From the NCBI GenBank assembly GCA_963662175.1, contig OY759214.1, positions 81,046,037-81,110,036 on the forward strand: a DNA stretch of 64,000 nucleotides. Reading direction: 5' to 3'. The notes beneath the pieces were generated by a model that searched no databases, was not told where the DNA came from, and was given only the letters and a program-made list of their open reading frames with translations. The first letter of the stretch is position 1. Every line of letters starts with the position of its first letter. The translations under genes and the position numbers were made by a program. This stretch comes from Aradus depressus. Lineage: Eukaryota; Arthropoda; Insecta; Hemiptera; Aradidae. Shown here piece after piece: positions 11,691 through 23,900 of the stretch.

Positions 11691-12800
11691 TTAACTTTTC
11701 TCCCTCCATTCTTTTTACAAATGATGATCTCTGATTACGCTCCTGATATTAATTGTTATCTCTCAGTAAATATTTTTTACGTTAGCTTTGTTTCAAGCCA
11801 TATTATAGTCTTAATTTCAGACATGACACTAATACAAAATTTTTTATCTGAGTGCCTTATCCTTCATTTAATCCCAAAGTAAATGTCCTATCCACTTGAC
11901 AAGCATCCTAATCTATGGATTATAATTTGTGTGATTTCTTATCATTAATTCTTTATAAAAAGATTCACTAAACATCGCGTTTCTCTTAGTACGAAGGCCA
12001 TATAACATTGCAAATTGTGCATCTTCATGATTTGGACAAATATTTCATCCTTTCATGTGAGTTATTTACAGTTTCCATAAACTTTTTTATTTCAGAATAA
12101 CAACAATTAATATTAACGGGTAATGAGTTTTGAAAAAGTGGGAAAAAAGGTGGTGCTTACTTGTTAAATGGAGTGCTTACGATGTGTGTAGTGTATATTA
12201 CCCTTCTTTGTACTAAGGATACTCTTGGAATACAATTGACTTATAAAATTTAAGACAGAGGTGATTGGATCCGGAGGGGTGAGGATGATCCCAACAATCA
12301 AAAGTTAAGGAAATGGTCAATCGTATTAAAAAAACTGTAGAAAATCGACGTTCCGTACGAAGGAGAACTCATTTGCGTTTATCCGTTCTTACGATAATCT
12401 TACAATAAACAATTAAGCACTACTGAGGACAAGACCCAGAACAGGAGAAGTAGTCACCTCAGGAGGTTGTTCGCGGAACACTGAAAAAACATTGCTGAAA
12501 ATATGGATGTAATTTTAAACTTAATTTTTAAAAACTCACAAAACTCAGATGAAGTTATAAGAAAAAAGTTCTTACTTACAGACATAAAACTGCTCAGAGT
12601 CGAAGATGGAACTAAGAAGCAAGTGCATTGCCCAGCAGCCAAGACTTTCTCACAGCATTTCCCAGTAGCCCACATTCTGCTTTGCAACATTTCTCAGTAT
12701 TGTTAACCACCCTAGACTTTGTTTTGCACACGTGCCATAATTTTTAGAAGTATAGACTTTTTAGCCGCAAAACCGAAAAATCATCAGATAAATGTATAAC
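11690..12800. other. Intergenic, no recognised feature
   Basis: I see no gene-like signal in this 1.1 kb. The two overlapping opposite frames at 12454-12706 have no recognisable domain and look like chance frames. The DNA is slightly less AT-rich around 12580-12680. Confidence 0.5.
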
Positions 12801-12803
12801 ATA

Positions 12804-13501
12804 TTATTATTATTATTATTTTATTTTTTATTTTTTTATGGGTGCTCCTGACCCTCTGAGGGGGGTCGGTCACATCACCCTATTGTGTTGAGAAACGGGT
12901 TCTTCGGCTGTGGACCAACTCGATGGCTACGGTCCACAGTCGTCCTGGATTTCCGGCGCTCAGCGCCGAGTGAACTCGGGATTTTTTCGGGGTTCTGTTC
13001 TGGCAGAAAACAAAAGATCTGGCCGCGTCCCAGAGCCGGGTTAGAAGGCTTTCTTGAGACGAACCGAACAAAAGCCAGGTAGCCAGCCTCCGTTTGCAGC
13101 CCTGGCAGGTCCAGTCCCATGTACGATCCTGTCTGGTGAATCAGAGCCGCCCTGGGCCCGTCGTATAGCGGGCATTCGAGAACTACGTGTTCTGCAGTTT
13201 TGACGCCGCCACACGAGCAGGCAGAGAAGAGGAGCTTGGCGCTGAAGTCGCCGTGACCTGATAGCACCTGTGACGTCCAATGGTCTGGTTGTATCCATGG
13301 AGAGGCAAGACGCGTCCGGACGTCCGGGAAATAGGCGAAGGTTGTTCGGCCATCTGTCGATCGCGCCCAACGCTGTTGCCATCTGTCCACGATCCATTCT
13401 TGAACAATGCCCCTCAGACGCTTTGGTCTCGCCCGTCCTGACCGTATAACATATTCATGAACCGTTTCGAAAACGAACGTTTTTTTGCATCGTACATCCA
13501 T
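12804..13501 (-). pseudogene. R1-like LINE 3' fragment (C-terminal ORF2 and tail)
   Basis: The 208-residue minus-strand frame (13501-12875) contains RWQQRWARSTDGRTT, then LSGHGDFSAKLLF, then CSCGGVKTAEHVVLECPLYDGPR. The gag-less C-terminal layout (SGHGxFxxYL block followed by a Cys-Cys-His-Cys knuckle) is the hallmark of R1-group and related LINEs. The element's 3' end on this strand is a (TAATAA)n-like tail visible as (tat)n at about 12804-12838. Local GC is far higher than the surroundings, as expected for a transposon inserted in AT-rich DNA. It is 5'-truncated and not functional. Confidence 0.85.
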
Positions 13502-13987
13502 CCGTCTGAGTGTCAGTGACGATGTTTATAACACCTGTCCCAACAAACGATTTAGATGAATTAAACATATTCCCCACTTTAAAAAATTCTTGTCTTTTCA
13601 TTCTCTGATAGTTATTATTAACATTACGGCATTAAAAGCCTTGTATAACCCCCCACCCCCCTCCGTCCTTCTTTCTTTTGGTTCAATTCGGGTGCAAAAT
13701 CAGCCAAAGGGAAAGGGAGGATCAGAGGAAGGAACTCAATTCAAAAACTGAATTATCCGAATTCTCTGGAATTTGGGACTTACACCCTTTTCTATTCTAT
13801 CAAAATGGTTTTAAATATTATTTTTAATTTGTTTTTTTTTAACAGGCTGTACATTCTCTTGCTCTAAATCTTTTTAAATATTTTTACATCCTCCATTTAA
13901 ATACTTCATGTTCTTTAGTCTAATATTTTATTAATGTCCGAATACATTTTTTGCGTTCTGTGTTGATATAGTGGAAATACTAATGAA
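13502..13987. other. Intergenic with degraded R620-like patches
   Basis: Around 13675-13760 there are R620-like words (gtgcaaaatcagccaaagggaaagggaggatcagagg). At 13940-13980 lies the leader that also precedes the hammerhead-like element at 37.54 kb (gaatacatttt..gttgatatagtgg). Nothing codes. Confidence 0.5.
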
Positions 13988-14262
13988 TAAAATAAAATGA
14001 TAGATAAAACACTTTTTTGAACACTTATATTGTCTAATTCCACAAACATATACTTAAATGTGTACCGGTTTCGGAGATCTAAGAGTAACCTAAGGGTACT
14101 CTTAGGTTAATATAAATATGTATGCCTGGCAAATATCTGAATTATTGTTGAACATTGTGCTGACGATGGCGTAAGCCGAAACCGGTACACATTTAAGTAT
14201 ATGTTTGTGGAATTAGACAATATAAGTGTTCAAAAAAGTGTTTTATCTATCATTTTATTTTA
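13988..14262. mobile_element. 275-bp fold-back element with 87-bp inverted arms (hammerhead family 1)
   Basis: Arms at 13988-14074 and 14176-14262 are near-perfect reverse complements over their whole length, with a ~100-bp loop that itself holds a small inverted repeat near 14085-14120. The right arm carries an intact-looking hammerhead-like motif (14160-14187). The left arm keeps only the GAAACCGGTACACA part. No protein is encoded, so it must depend on another element for movement. Confidence 0.85.
14160..14187 (+). ncRNA. Hammerhead-ribozyme-like motif, family 1
   Basis: In order: CTGACGA at 14160-14166, one extra T, hairpin GGC-GTAA-GCC (14168-14177, GNRA-type loop), GAA (14178-14180), the palindrome ACCGGT (14181-14186) as a minimal stem III, then A at 14187 as the presumed cleavage-site base. 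The flanks TGTG (14156-14159) and CACA (14188-14191) pair to make stem I. All conserved hammerhead core bases are present. The one departure is the extra T between A9 and stem II, seen in every copy in this window. Catalysis is inferred, not shown. Confidence 0.7.
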
Positions 14263-14561
14263 CTAATGTGAACTTTAGTCAATTAACGATTTATAGTAAA
14301 ATTGTTTGAAAAAATAACTCCGATTCACTATTATGCGAGAAGTATTGATCTAACTCTAAACAAAGCCGGTTGTTATTGGAGAATGAGAGGTTTTGAAGCC
14401 TCCCCAGATGTGAACTTTCTCTGTGGGGCCTTCTATGAACTTAATTTTTTTTTCGGGACTTCCAGCGTTTATCAATATATCAACTTAGGATTTATATCCC
14501 TTTCGTACAAAAATCTCATTTTCGATTTTTTTAGGACTTACACCCTTTTCCACGATGTAAT

Positions 14562-14685
14562 GAACAAAAAGATTCAGAAACCCCTATATAAGTCAACTAT
14601 TAAACGGTTGATTGGTTTTGGACAAAAAGTGAAAACATAATTGATGACTTCGTTCTGGGGAAGTACATTGTACAGTGATCACCTA
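14562..14685 (+). repeat. R620 repeat, 3' end fragment
   Basis: Shows the family end: aaaagattcagaaacccc, ggttgattggttttgg, gttctggggaagtacattg. The 112-residue frame covering 14302-14640 runs through this repeat and is not considered a gene. Confidence 0.65.
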
Positions 14686-15079
14686 TCAGATTTTTTTTTT
14701 TTATATGAAACCTAAATTCGAAAAATCAAAAAGCAACGTCATTCCACGGATATGCAAGGAAGCAACAATCGTTATCAGCTGATATGAGTGTTCCACTCGA
14801 TTTCAATTATTTAATTTTAAAATACCTTCATTGTTTGTTCACTTACTCAGCATTTTAAAATGCAAACATCATTTTAACCAATTGAAACTTTGCCAAATTA
14901 AATTATTATAAAAATTAACGGGACTTCCTTATACCATTAATTGTTGCACCGATCTCTCTCCCTTCCTCATCCAACCTACCAAAAACATTTCATACTGGCA
15001 TTACTGGGTACCACTGAAAAACAAATTTTGGCCAAACCACATTTTTTTGACGTAGAACTACGTTTTTCCCGGTGGAAGG

Positions 15080-16230
15080 GGGGGATAGAGATTCTGGATT
15101 CACATATAAAATTTCGTTGTTGCTACATTCATTCTATCGGGAGTTACCATGTCCACAGACAAACAACAATAGGTGTCGTCGTTAGAAAGTTCTGGATTCA
15201 CATATAAAAATTCGTTGTTGATACATTCGTTCTATCGGGAGTTATCATGTTCACAGATAGACAGACAACAATAGATGTCATCGTTAGAAAGTTCTGGATT
15301 CCCATATAAAATTTCGTTGTTGCTACATTCATTCTATCGGGAGTTACCATGTCCACAGACAAACAACAATAGGTGTAGTCGTTAGAGAGCTCTGGATTCA
15401 CATATAAAACTTCCTTGTTAATACATTCATTCTATCGGGAGTTGTCATGCTCACAGATAGACAACAATAGGTGTCGTCGTTAGAGAGTTCTGGGTTCACA
15501 TATAAAACTTCGTTGTTGATACATTCATTCTATCGGGAGTTACCATGTTCACAGATAGGCAACAATAGGTGACGTCGTTAGAAGGTTCTGCATTCACATA
15601 TAAAATTTCGTTGTTGCTACATTCATTCTGTCGGGAGTTATCATGTTCACAGACAACAATAGTTGTAGTCGTTAGAGAGTTCTGGATTCACATATAAAAT
15701 GTCGTTGTTGCTACATTCATTCTATCGGGAGTTATCAGTGCCGGCGTTAGCCAACGCGAGGCCCTGGGCCGTGGACTTTTCGCGAGGACTTCGCGGTTAA
15801 AATTAAATTTCAGCTCAAGGTTTCACCTCAAGTAACATTTTGGAAGAAAGTTTGTAGTAGTACTGCGAATTCTTCGAATAATCATCATCATTTAATAGTA
15901 TTGTTATGGTATTTTTCAATCGATACTCCATTGAATAATCCATCGATTATATTCGAAAATCGTTTCAAATGGAACTAAGATGCATTCAAACGTCCATGCA
16001 AACACTAATAAATGCACAATAATAAATTTATCAATGTATACTTTTTTTTTAATTTACAAGCGCGAGGTCCTGGGCGGTGGCCCAGGTTTGCCGCACCTAA
16101 AACCGCTACTGGGAGTTATCATGTTCACAGACAACAATAGGTGTGTAGTCGTTAGAGAGTTCTGGATTCACATATAAAATGTCGTTGTTCATATATTCAT
16201 TCTATCGGGAGTTATCATGCTCACAGATAA
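15080..16230. repeat. ~98-bp tandem satellite, about eight units, interrupted by a MITE
   Basis: Successive units start at the word TTCTGGATTCACATATAAA (or close variants) at about 15092, 15190, 15292, 15390, 15488, 15586 and 15680, spacing 94-102 bp (mostly 98), and again at about 16161 after the MITE. Each unit carries a CATTCATTCTATCGGGAGTT block and a GTTCACAGACA block. The same words occur once each, in the same order, in the minus strand of the dispersed R620 repeat, so the array looks like an amplified R620 module. The minus-strand frame at 15198-15401 is a by-product of the array. Confidence 0.88.
15728..16119. mobile_element. 376-bp hAT-type MITE with 8-bp target-site duplication
   Basis: The element is 15736-16111. 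It begins CAGTGCCGGCGTTAGCC and ends in the complement of CAGTAGCGGTTTTAGG, the CAGTG-type imperfect terminal inverted repeats of hAT elements; the subterminal words gcgaggccctggg and gcgaggtcctggg also mirror each other. It is flanked by perfect 8-bp direct repeats GGAGTTAT (15728-15735 and 16112-16119), the size hAT transposases generate. No transposase is encoded. It sits inside a satellite unit, so it landed after the array formed. Confidence 0.93.
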
Positions 16231-17750
16231 ACAGATTTTTTTTATCATATTTGGAATCTAGAAGTCGGAAAACATTAAATTCCGTTGAAAACCAGAATTT
16301 TTGGCAAATTAAATAACTTTCCCTATACTTATAGCTGGAGGAATAAAAATGATTAAAGTTTAAAACAAAATCTTTAACCCCTGATGTCAAATAATTGTTA
16401 CTAGGGTTCGTTTTTCTATAATAATTATAGATATAATAATAATTATTATTACTGGGGCTCAATTATTAAGAACTAGTAATAGTTTGCTTGTTGCAACTGA
16501 TTTTTCTGCGAATAAAGACAATATCTGTTTTCAGTATAGATTTGTATCTCACTAAGATAGCAGTTATACCATTTCTGTTGGTTTCAATTCAAGTACTTTT
16601 GATCCCTCTTCAAGGGATATAACTCAAAGATTTTAACAATGAGCTAAAGAATTATACTATGTCCTTGGTGCCTTCTACCAAGATCTATCTAGAACGTAAA
16701 AAAATGACGTCGGTGAATCATTCCGAATGAATGAATTGATTGAACTAAATTTCCCCTCTCTCTCCAGAACCAATCGACCGTTTGCGTTGAAACGGAATAC
16801 ATGCCGCTCTTATGGTGTTATAATTTAAATATAAAATGTATTGTCGATACATTCATTATTTCGGCAGCCCCACCGCAATGGTCCGGTTTAATGTTAGAGG
16901 AATATGAGAGATTCCCATGTTTATGGCAAAAAAGTGCATTGTCTTTAAAAATAGAGTAAAGAGGGACCACGCAGAAGAAATGCTGCTTCTAACATCACGA
17001 TTCCCAAATATAAAAGAGCTTCGACAAAAGATCAGAAGCATTCCAAAAACGTTTTGGATCTTCAACAGTAAGTTCCCTAATTAAGTAAGAGCCCAATTCG
17101 TTTCTTCTTTCCAACTTTTTAGTAGGGAAAGTCCTACTTTTTGAAAGTCTGCAAATATTATTAAATGTCATCTATCCCCACCGCAATTTTCAATCAGCAT
17201 GGCTCAATGCTACATATGAATATTGGATAGGGCGAGGAGTGATTACGTTTCTACAAGAGTAGGTCTACAAACGGAAGTGGAAAATGAAGACTGAAGGGCA
17301 GGCATATATGAAGGAAATATTCTAATTCAACGGTACGGTTCGTTCGATGAGAAAGGTGGCACGGCATGTGATCGGAACCATTGAGGGCAGTTAAAGCATT
17401 CAAAACCAATACAACTATAAATGTTATTCTCAATTCATATTTAATTGAATTAATTTAACATATCAAAATGTGGATTATGTGTAAACAATTTCGAGTTTTC
17501 CTTCATTCATTGGGTGGCTCCCCTCCAAGTTCACTATGAGTTTTTGAATTGAGCCCATCTTCTATTTTGTTGAACACTAATAGGTTTCGTCCTTATGGAG
17601 TTCTGAATACACATATACATTTTCGTGTCGATACATTCCTTCTATCGAGCCTTGTGGAGAAGGTGTGTTTGTATCTGAGAGTGAAGTCACACAAACACAT
17701 ACCATCTTCACCACAACTATACTCAAGTTGAGCAAATATTGACATTTATA
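16230..17750. other. Intergenic with minor R620 scraps
   Basis: Fragments resembling R620 occur at about 16820-16865 and, on the minus strand, 17570-17655. The remaining sequence shows no gene-like signal. Confidence 0.5.
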
Positions 17751-17754
17751 CGTC

Positions 17755-18390
17755 CTCAGTTATACGAAGTATAGGGAAAGTTATGTAATCGGTCAGAAAT
17801 TTGATGCGAAGTTTTCAACGGGATTTCGTGTTTTCCGACCCCCTGATTCCAAAAAAGACAAAAAATGAATGTCTGTGAACATGATAACTCCCGAAATAAT
17901 GAATGTAGCGACACGAAAGTTTGAATGTGTATGCAAAACCCTCTAAGGACAACACCTATTGATTTTCAGGCGAATCGGTCAAACGGAAAATAGGGTTTAG
18001 AGGAGAGGCATAATACAAAAAGTCTAATAGCTGCCGTTGAAATGAATATATGGGCACGAAAGTTCATATGTAAATTCAAACCCCTTTAAACGACACAATT
18101 ATTTTTCAACGGAATCAGCCGAAGGGGGTGTCAGAGGGGTGAACAACATAAAATCTCAATCCCAATAACTGCCGATGTAATGAATATATATATAATATTT
18201 ATAATAAGGGACTCAACTCAAATACCCCAATAACTCCCGATGTAAATATTGTATCCACATAAAGGTATGAGGCAGAAAGCACTATGTGAGTCAAATATTG
18301 ATTTTTAACCCAAAAGATCGATTGGCTTTGCAGGGAGAGCAAAAACGTAATTGATTAAATTGTGCTGGGGAAAAAAATTAGGATGGTGAT
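17755..18390 (+). repeat. R620 dispersed repeat, near full length
   Basis: The copy opens with TATACGAAGTATAGGGAAAG and TTATGTAATCGGTC, runs through three degenerate internal modules, each with a TAATGAATRTATCGACACRAAA-type block followed by a CARAACCCYNTAAGGACGAC-type block, and ends near a GGGGAAAAAAATTAGG variant of the usual GGGGAAGTACATTG. There is no terminal inverted repeat and no credible ORF. The class is unknown; it is non-coding and high-copy. Confidence 0.8.
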
Positions 18391-18589
18391 TCACCAACCA
18401 CTTTTTTATTAACGCGACAGAATCTCGAAGTGCCAATGATGGGGAGGGTGCTCTGGTGGGTGAAGAGGGAACCATGCAACTTATTTTACAAAAAAATTAT
18501 TCTACCTTTCCCCTTGTCTTTTTAGAGGGTGACTACACTCAAAATACCCGAACAATCCCTAACTACAAACGTTTGCAAAAAATGTTTAA

Positions 18590-18720
18590 AAAAAACTATG
18601 TTTTTTCTAAATACCTATTGCCTATTTTACAAAATATATGGGAGTACTTTTGGTATTGCTACCATCTTCAGCCATGACTTGACAAATACTCTCAATATTT
18701 ATAAAAAAACACATATTTTT
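18590..18720 (-). mobile_element. Partial hammerhead-family-2 element
   Basis: Contains ATATATGGGAGTACTTTTGG followed by TATTGCTACCATCTTCAGCC, the minus-strand view of the family 2 arm. The opposite arm is missing. The motif at 18642-18671 (minus strand) keeps CTGAAGA, the GGTA/TACC hairpin and AGTACTC, but GAAA is mutated to AAAA. The ORFs overlapping it at 18456-18726 are chance frames. Confidence 0.6.
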
Positions 18721-19022
18721 TGTTAAATGTTTCACAATATCTCTGCAAAAAATGTTATCATTTGTTCTACAAACGTTTCACGTTCATCAAATTCATGCAC
18801 TAGTTTTTTTAAATTCAGGTTTTACCTTCCTGATATTACAAATATTTATTTATTAACAAATTTTTTGGCATATAATTATTTCAGAATTAAATTAATATTA
18901 AACAATTAAAAGTTAATGAATGATATTCCCCAAATTATAAGGGGCTAACGCTGCTGTAATATTGTGGAAGTGGATTCTTGTTAATTTTTGGTGTCTGCTG
19001 ACCCTCTGCTCCTTCATCAGTG

Positions 19023-19043
19023 CCCCCCCCCCCCCCCCCCCCC
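19023..19043. repeat. Poly(C) run of 21
   Basis: Twenty-one consecutive Cs (T then more Cs follow). It is another example of the long C/G homopolymers in this window. Confidence 0.9.
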
Positions 19044-19254
19044 TCCCCGACATCCTTATAATATATGTAGGTATAAATGTAAAAAAACGAATAACAAAAA
19101 AAATTGGTTATCAATTACTTTAACGATTACCTATGACATTCGATTGATAAGTAGTATCTTTGGGTTTGTTTTATCAAGCTTTTTTTTTTTTAGATTCTAT
19201 TCTTCAGTTCAATATTGAAGGGGTTGGCAGTCATACTTCAGGAGGTGCGTGGGA

Positions 19255-19775
19255 ATTTATTATAATATAATATATTGACCTAGTGATAGGTATAATAGGG
19301 AATATATTAATATACATAGTACTTAATGTATAATATACCTATATAATATAATAGATAACACATTAATATACCTAGTAATAGAAATATATTGACTATATAC
19401 CTAAATAATATAATAGGTAATATATTGATAATATACCTTTACAATATAATAGGTAATTTATTAATAATAAATAATTTAATATAATTTATTTATAATAGGT
19501 AATTTATCTATTACCTAGTAATAGGTAATATATTGATAATATACCTTTACAATATAATAGGTAATACATTAATATACCTAGTAATAGAAATATAATGATA
19601 ATATACCTAAATAATATAATAGGTAATATATTGATAATATACCTATACATATAATAGGTAATTTAATAATATACCTGGCAATAGGTAATATATTGATAAT
19701 ATACCTATATATATAATAGGTAATTTATTAATATACCTGGTAATAGGTAATATATTAACCTAGGTATATTCTATC
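19255..19775. repeat. AT-rich tandem array of palindromic AATAGGTAATATATTG units
   Basis: About 500 bp made almost only of the words AATAGGTAATATATTGATAA, AATATACCTATA and AATATACCTTTACA in alternation. Because ATAGGTAAT is close to the reverse complement of ATACCTAT, the array is both a direct and an inverted repeat and could extrude cruciforms. Units vary from about 30 to 60 bp. No coding potential. Confidence 0.85.
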
Positions 19776-19784
19776 TCACTTCAC

Positions 19785-20425
19785 CAGTTATATGAAGAAT
19801 TTCATGTTTTCCGATCTCCCGATTCCAAAAATAAGAAAAAAAAATGCTTGGGTGTCTGTGAAAACAATAACTCCCGGTGGAATGAATTAATCAATAAGAA
19901 ATTTTATATCTGTATACAAAATCATATAATTGATTTCAGCCTAATCAGACAAATGGAAGGGAGGGATTGAGGGGGAGGCTTAACACAAAAACTCTAATAA
20001 CTATCATTGTAATAAATGTATCAATACGTAAATCCAAAGCTCTCTAACAAAGATATTTATTCATCAGCCAAAGGGGAAGGAGGGATCAGAAGGGGGGCTT
20101 AACTCAAAAACCGCAATAACTGCCGATGTAATGAATGTGTATATGTAATGCCGATATATCGACACAAAATTTAATATGTGGATTCCGAAGCGACAAGTCA
20201 AATATTGAGTTTTAGCCCTAATTTTCAAATAGAACGGTTATATATATATATATATATATATTCATTCTCTATTTAAATTATTGTATGAATGTTATGGATA
20301 TTGAACATTTTTTTATATATTAATATATAATATTAAAGGGCTTCAATGTATTATCTTGACTCGATTGGTTTTGGTGTAAGAGTGGAAACTTGATTAAGTA
20401 ATCCGTGCCGGGGAAGTCCTGGGTG
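19785..20425 (+). repeat. R620 dispersed repeat
   Basis: Begins within the family's TTTCATGTTTTCCGATC block, passes the three internal modules, is interrupted by AT microsatellite at about 20238-20335, and ends with TCGATTGGTTTTGGTGTAAG and GGGGAAGTCC. Confidence 0.78.
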
Positions 20426-20447
20426 GCTCATTGAAGACATTTTCTAT

Positions 20448-20710
20448 TTATTGATTGTTCATAGATTTAATTAATCTATTAGGCATTTATTTACCTATTA
20501 TTTATAGGTATTAAATATATTTTAATGAAATTGTACATGTCATTAAATTTAAGTTTATAAACTTAAGAAAACTATATTAAGGGGTTTTAATGTATTATTA
20601 TGCAGTTTATAATATGTCCCGACTTATAGCGGTTGTGCTGATTTTTTGTTCCGTACTTTGTCAAATTACGTATATCATTACTAATTTAAATATTTTGAAT
20701 ATGTATTAAG
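20448..20710 (+). repeat. ~260-bp dispersed repeat, copy 1 (upstream of the first coding exon)
   Basis: The segment from TTGATTGTTCATAGATTTAA to TTTGTCAAATTACG, including TTATAGGTATTAAAT and TCCCGACTTATAGC, is repeated in the same orientation at about 21658-21925. The pair brackets the first SLC36 coding exon. No terminal repeats or frame are evident. Confidence 0.8.
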
Positions 20711-20888
20711 ATAGACCAAGGTCATCTTTCCAAGGTTAGTTGGTTTAATTGAAAATCAACAGTTTTTAAAGCCTAATCGAACATAGATGCGACTTACAAA
20801 CCGGTTGAACAGGATAAACAGGTATTGTTTTTTTTTTTTTTTTTCTAAAACAGCTGCAGAAAATATTGACACTGGATTCTTGTTTCAG

Positions 20889-20966
20889 AATCATGGACAG
20901 TACGAGGCAGCCAGAAGTCAGTACACCAACCCCCGGTGAAATTGTTGGGTTCAACACTTCATCAAC
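20889..20966 (+). CDS. SLC36 gene, exon with start codon
   Basis: The acceptor tract is ttcttgtttcag; four bases of 5' UTR precede ATG at 20893. It encodes MDSTRQPEVSTPTPGEIVGF and NTSS plus two bases of a split Thr codon; donor gtaagt at 20967. The peptide is polar with no signal sequence, as usual for the cytosolic N-terminus of this family. Confidence 0.88.
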
Positions 20967-23900
20967 GTAAGTCTTATTTTACAATTTGAAATTTAATTGT
21001 ATCAGTGTGTTAAATAGTTCATTTTTACTTATTGTATAAAGAAGTATTTTGTGCGAAAAGCCAAGATCGAGTTTTTAACGGATTTACACGTTTCAAGTCA
21101 CTTTAATGAGTTTGTGTGAATGTTTGTGATAGTCTGATCTTTGAATGTGAAATGAAGAAGTCATATATACTAACTATTAGATCCTATTAGATTTCGTACG
21201 AAATTTGAGACCATATAACGTCGGGGCTTAAGTACACTTTACAAGGTACCACTTATATTAATGACCCAATCAAAACTCTCTTCAAATAAAGGATGTTGAG
21301 AGAGCTGAAAGGCACATTTTACATCACATGTGATATTCGCTGATCGTCCGGTTTGCAAGATACATCCCGAAAACCGTTCTGAAATGTCCTTCTGAAGCTA
21401 ATGTGTTCTTAAATTTGATAAAGGATCAATATGACCAAAGATATAGCGCTCTAAAGCAAAATAAATTCCAGTAGGAAATACTTCAAAGTAATCTTTAAAT
21501 TGGTAACGCATAGCAACGAATTTTAAAATATCTGGCCATATCTAGACTTCCTAATACCTACCACTTTTTTTTGTGATCTCTCACAAATTCAATTCTTATA
21601 TAAAATTGTACGCGACGGTACCTTTACAGGACTTTTTTATACAAACCATTTCACAGTTTTATATATTGATTGTTCATAGATTTACTTGATCTATTAGTTA
21701 GGCATTTATTTACCCATTATTTATAGGTAATAAATTTATTTTAATGATATTGTGTCTTGTCATTAAATCTAAGTTTATAAACTTAAGAAAACTATATTAA
21801 GGAGTTTTAATGTATTATTATGCAGTTTATGTCCCGACTTATAGCAGTTGTCCAGATTTTTTGGAAACTAAGTCCCGTACTTTGTCAAATTACATCTGGC
21901 ATTACTAATAAAAGTATTTTGAATATTAATATATAATATTTTATATTTACAAATCACTCTCCCTCATATCAAATTAATTTCATACTGACTTTACTGTGTA
22001 TAAGAAAGTCACTCTCAGTATTACTCTGTACAATGAAACAAAGAAAACCGCTGATGCCAACACATTACTTTAATGAATTTGAGAGGCGGGGGGAAGGGAA
22101 AATGATATGTAAAAATGTTATTATAAGAAAGTTCAGTTATTTTATTTTTATATAAGAGTGTAAGAGTTTTCCTCAAAATAAAATCTCAGTGTAGCTTTAA
22201 ATCATTTATTTGAGTCCATGACATTTAAAGCTTTGTACAAGCTAAATGTATTTTATACATGAATAGAAAGAAGAGATGGATATATATTCTGTCAATATAG
22301 ACATTATACAAGATTATCTCTCCACGTCAGCTCCAAAAATTGATAATGATCATAAAACAATCAAATATGACTATAAAGCACCACACAATTATTTGAAGTG
22401 TAGATATATATTATAGAAATATGCTTAGCTTCAGCGGAGTTGATATAAAATCTATTTTATACGAGGATAAGCAGCTTTGCCGGGACAAATAGCTAAATAA
22501 TTCAATTTCTTTATCATTTCGCAGTCTTAAGTTGTGTAAAGTTCTATACCATTTTACAGATAGACTTATTTCGAAACGACTTCGAAATTATAAAAATACT
22601 ATACTAATTAAACATATTTATTTAAGTTATTATTATTATTAATGCTAACCGAATCAAAAATACTATTTAATTTTTTTACAATCGTATTTGTTTAGAAAAT
22701 GTTCTATCAGACAGTCTGTGACCCTTCTCACTTTTTTCTCATTAACTGAACATTATATCAAATTGATTTTATAATGTTAAAGAATATTTAGAATTTAAAT
22801 GTTAATGTTTTTTTTGAGGTTCTGTACTCTCAAAAGATTCAACCGAATTCTATGGTTCTCGTCCTTCACATCAAAATATTTCCTATACTATAAGTGTGTT
22901 ACCAGAAATGTTGACTAAATATATTAAGTTAATGTATGGTCCAACATTTAACAATTTTTCACAACAATTTTGTAAAAATATTAATAAATTCGTAGTATAG
23001 ATTTTATATTATATAAATGAAGATAAAAAATTAAAGTAAATAAATTATTTTCTGTTCTACCTAGGCATATGTGTTACCAAAACGAAGAGCTTAGAATATT
23101 TTAATATTTGTCATAATATGACATAATATATTATATTTCTTATATCAATAATAAAGCCTGTAGGGAGCTTGAAAAAAAATAGGGGAAAGTCATGATGATT
23201 AATGCTTTATGAGCCTAGGAACAACAAATACTTATGTTGAAAATATATTTTTTTAAATTTATAGACTCACACACGTCTCACACGAAACACGCTGAACCGT
23301 CGACTCAAAATACTCTACGGACTTCTAAATAGACGATCAAAATTAGACATGACACAAAAACGGAACTGTTATACTTACTTACTTAGACCATTATGGACAT
23401 ACGGATCACAGATATACGGTTCAGCAAAAACATCCAACATCAAACGAATTCAGGCATTTCAGTCAAAAACCCTCAGACTGATAACACAATGCCCCCCATA
23501 CATAAACAACAGAACACTTCATAACGATCTTATGATACACACAGTACCCGACACAATACAAACTATTTACATACGTTTTTTTAGAAAACTTTACACACAT
23601 ACAAATCCAGAAATACGTACTTTATCTTCCCAACACTTACTACAAAACCCCCCACGAAGGTTGAAGAGGAGGTGGAACCGCGACTTACTGCCACCTTAAT
23701 TCCTATTCGTTCTTAATATTTTTATTTTTTTTTATTCTTTTACATTATTTTCCTTCACTTTTATCATCTCTCTTACCCATTCCATCAAAGTTGTCTTTCA
23801 ATTCCTTTTTATTTATTAATTATTATTTTTATTTTTTTAAATTTATTTATTTATTTATTATTATTTTTTTTTTTCTCTTGTCCTAATAATTAATATAAAT

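Noticed and set aside
17759..17775. TATACGAAGTATAG at R620 starts looks like a loxP arm
   Set aside because: Only a partial, coincidental similarity; no 34-bp site with spacer and second arm, and it is simply the start of a dispersed repeat.
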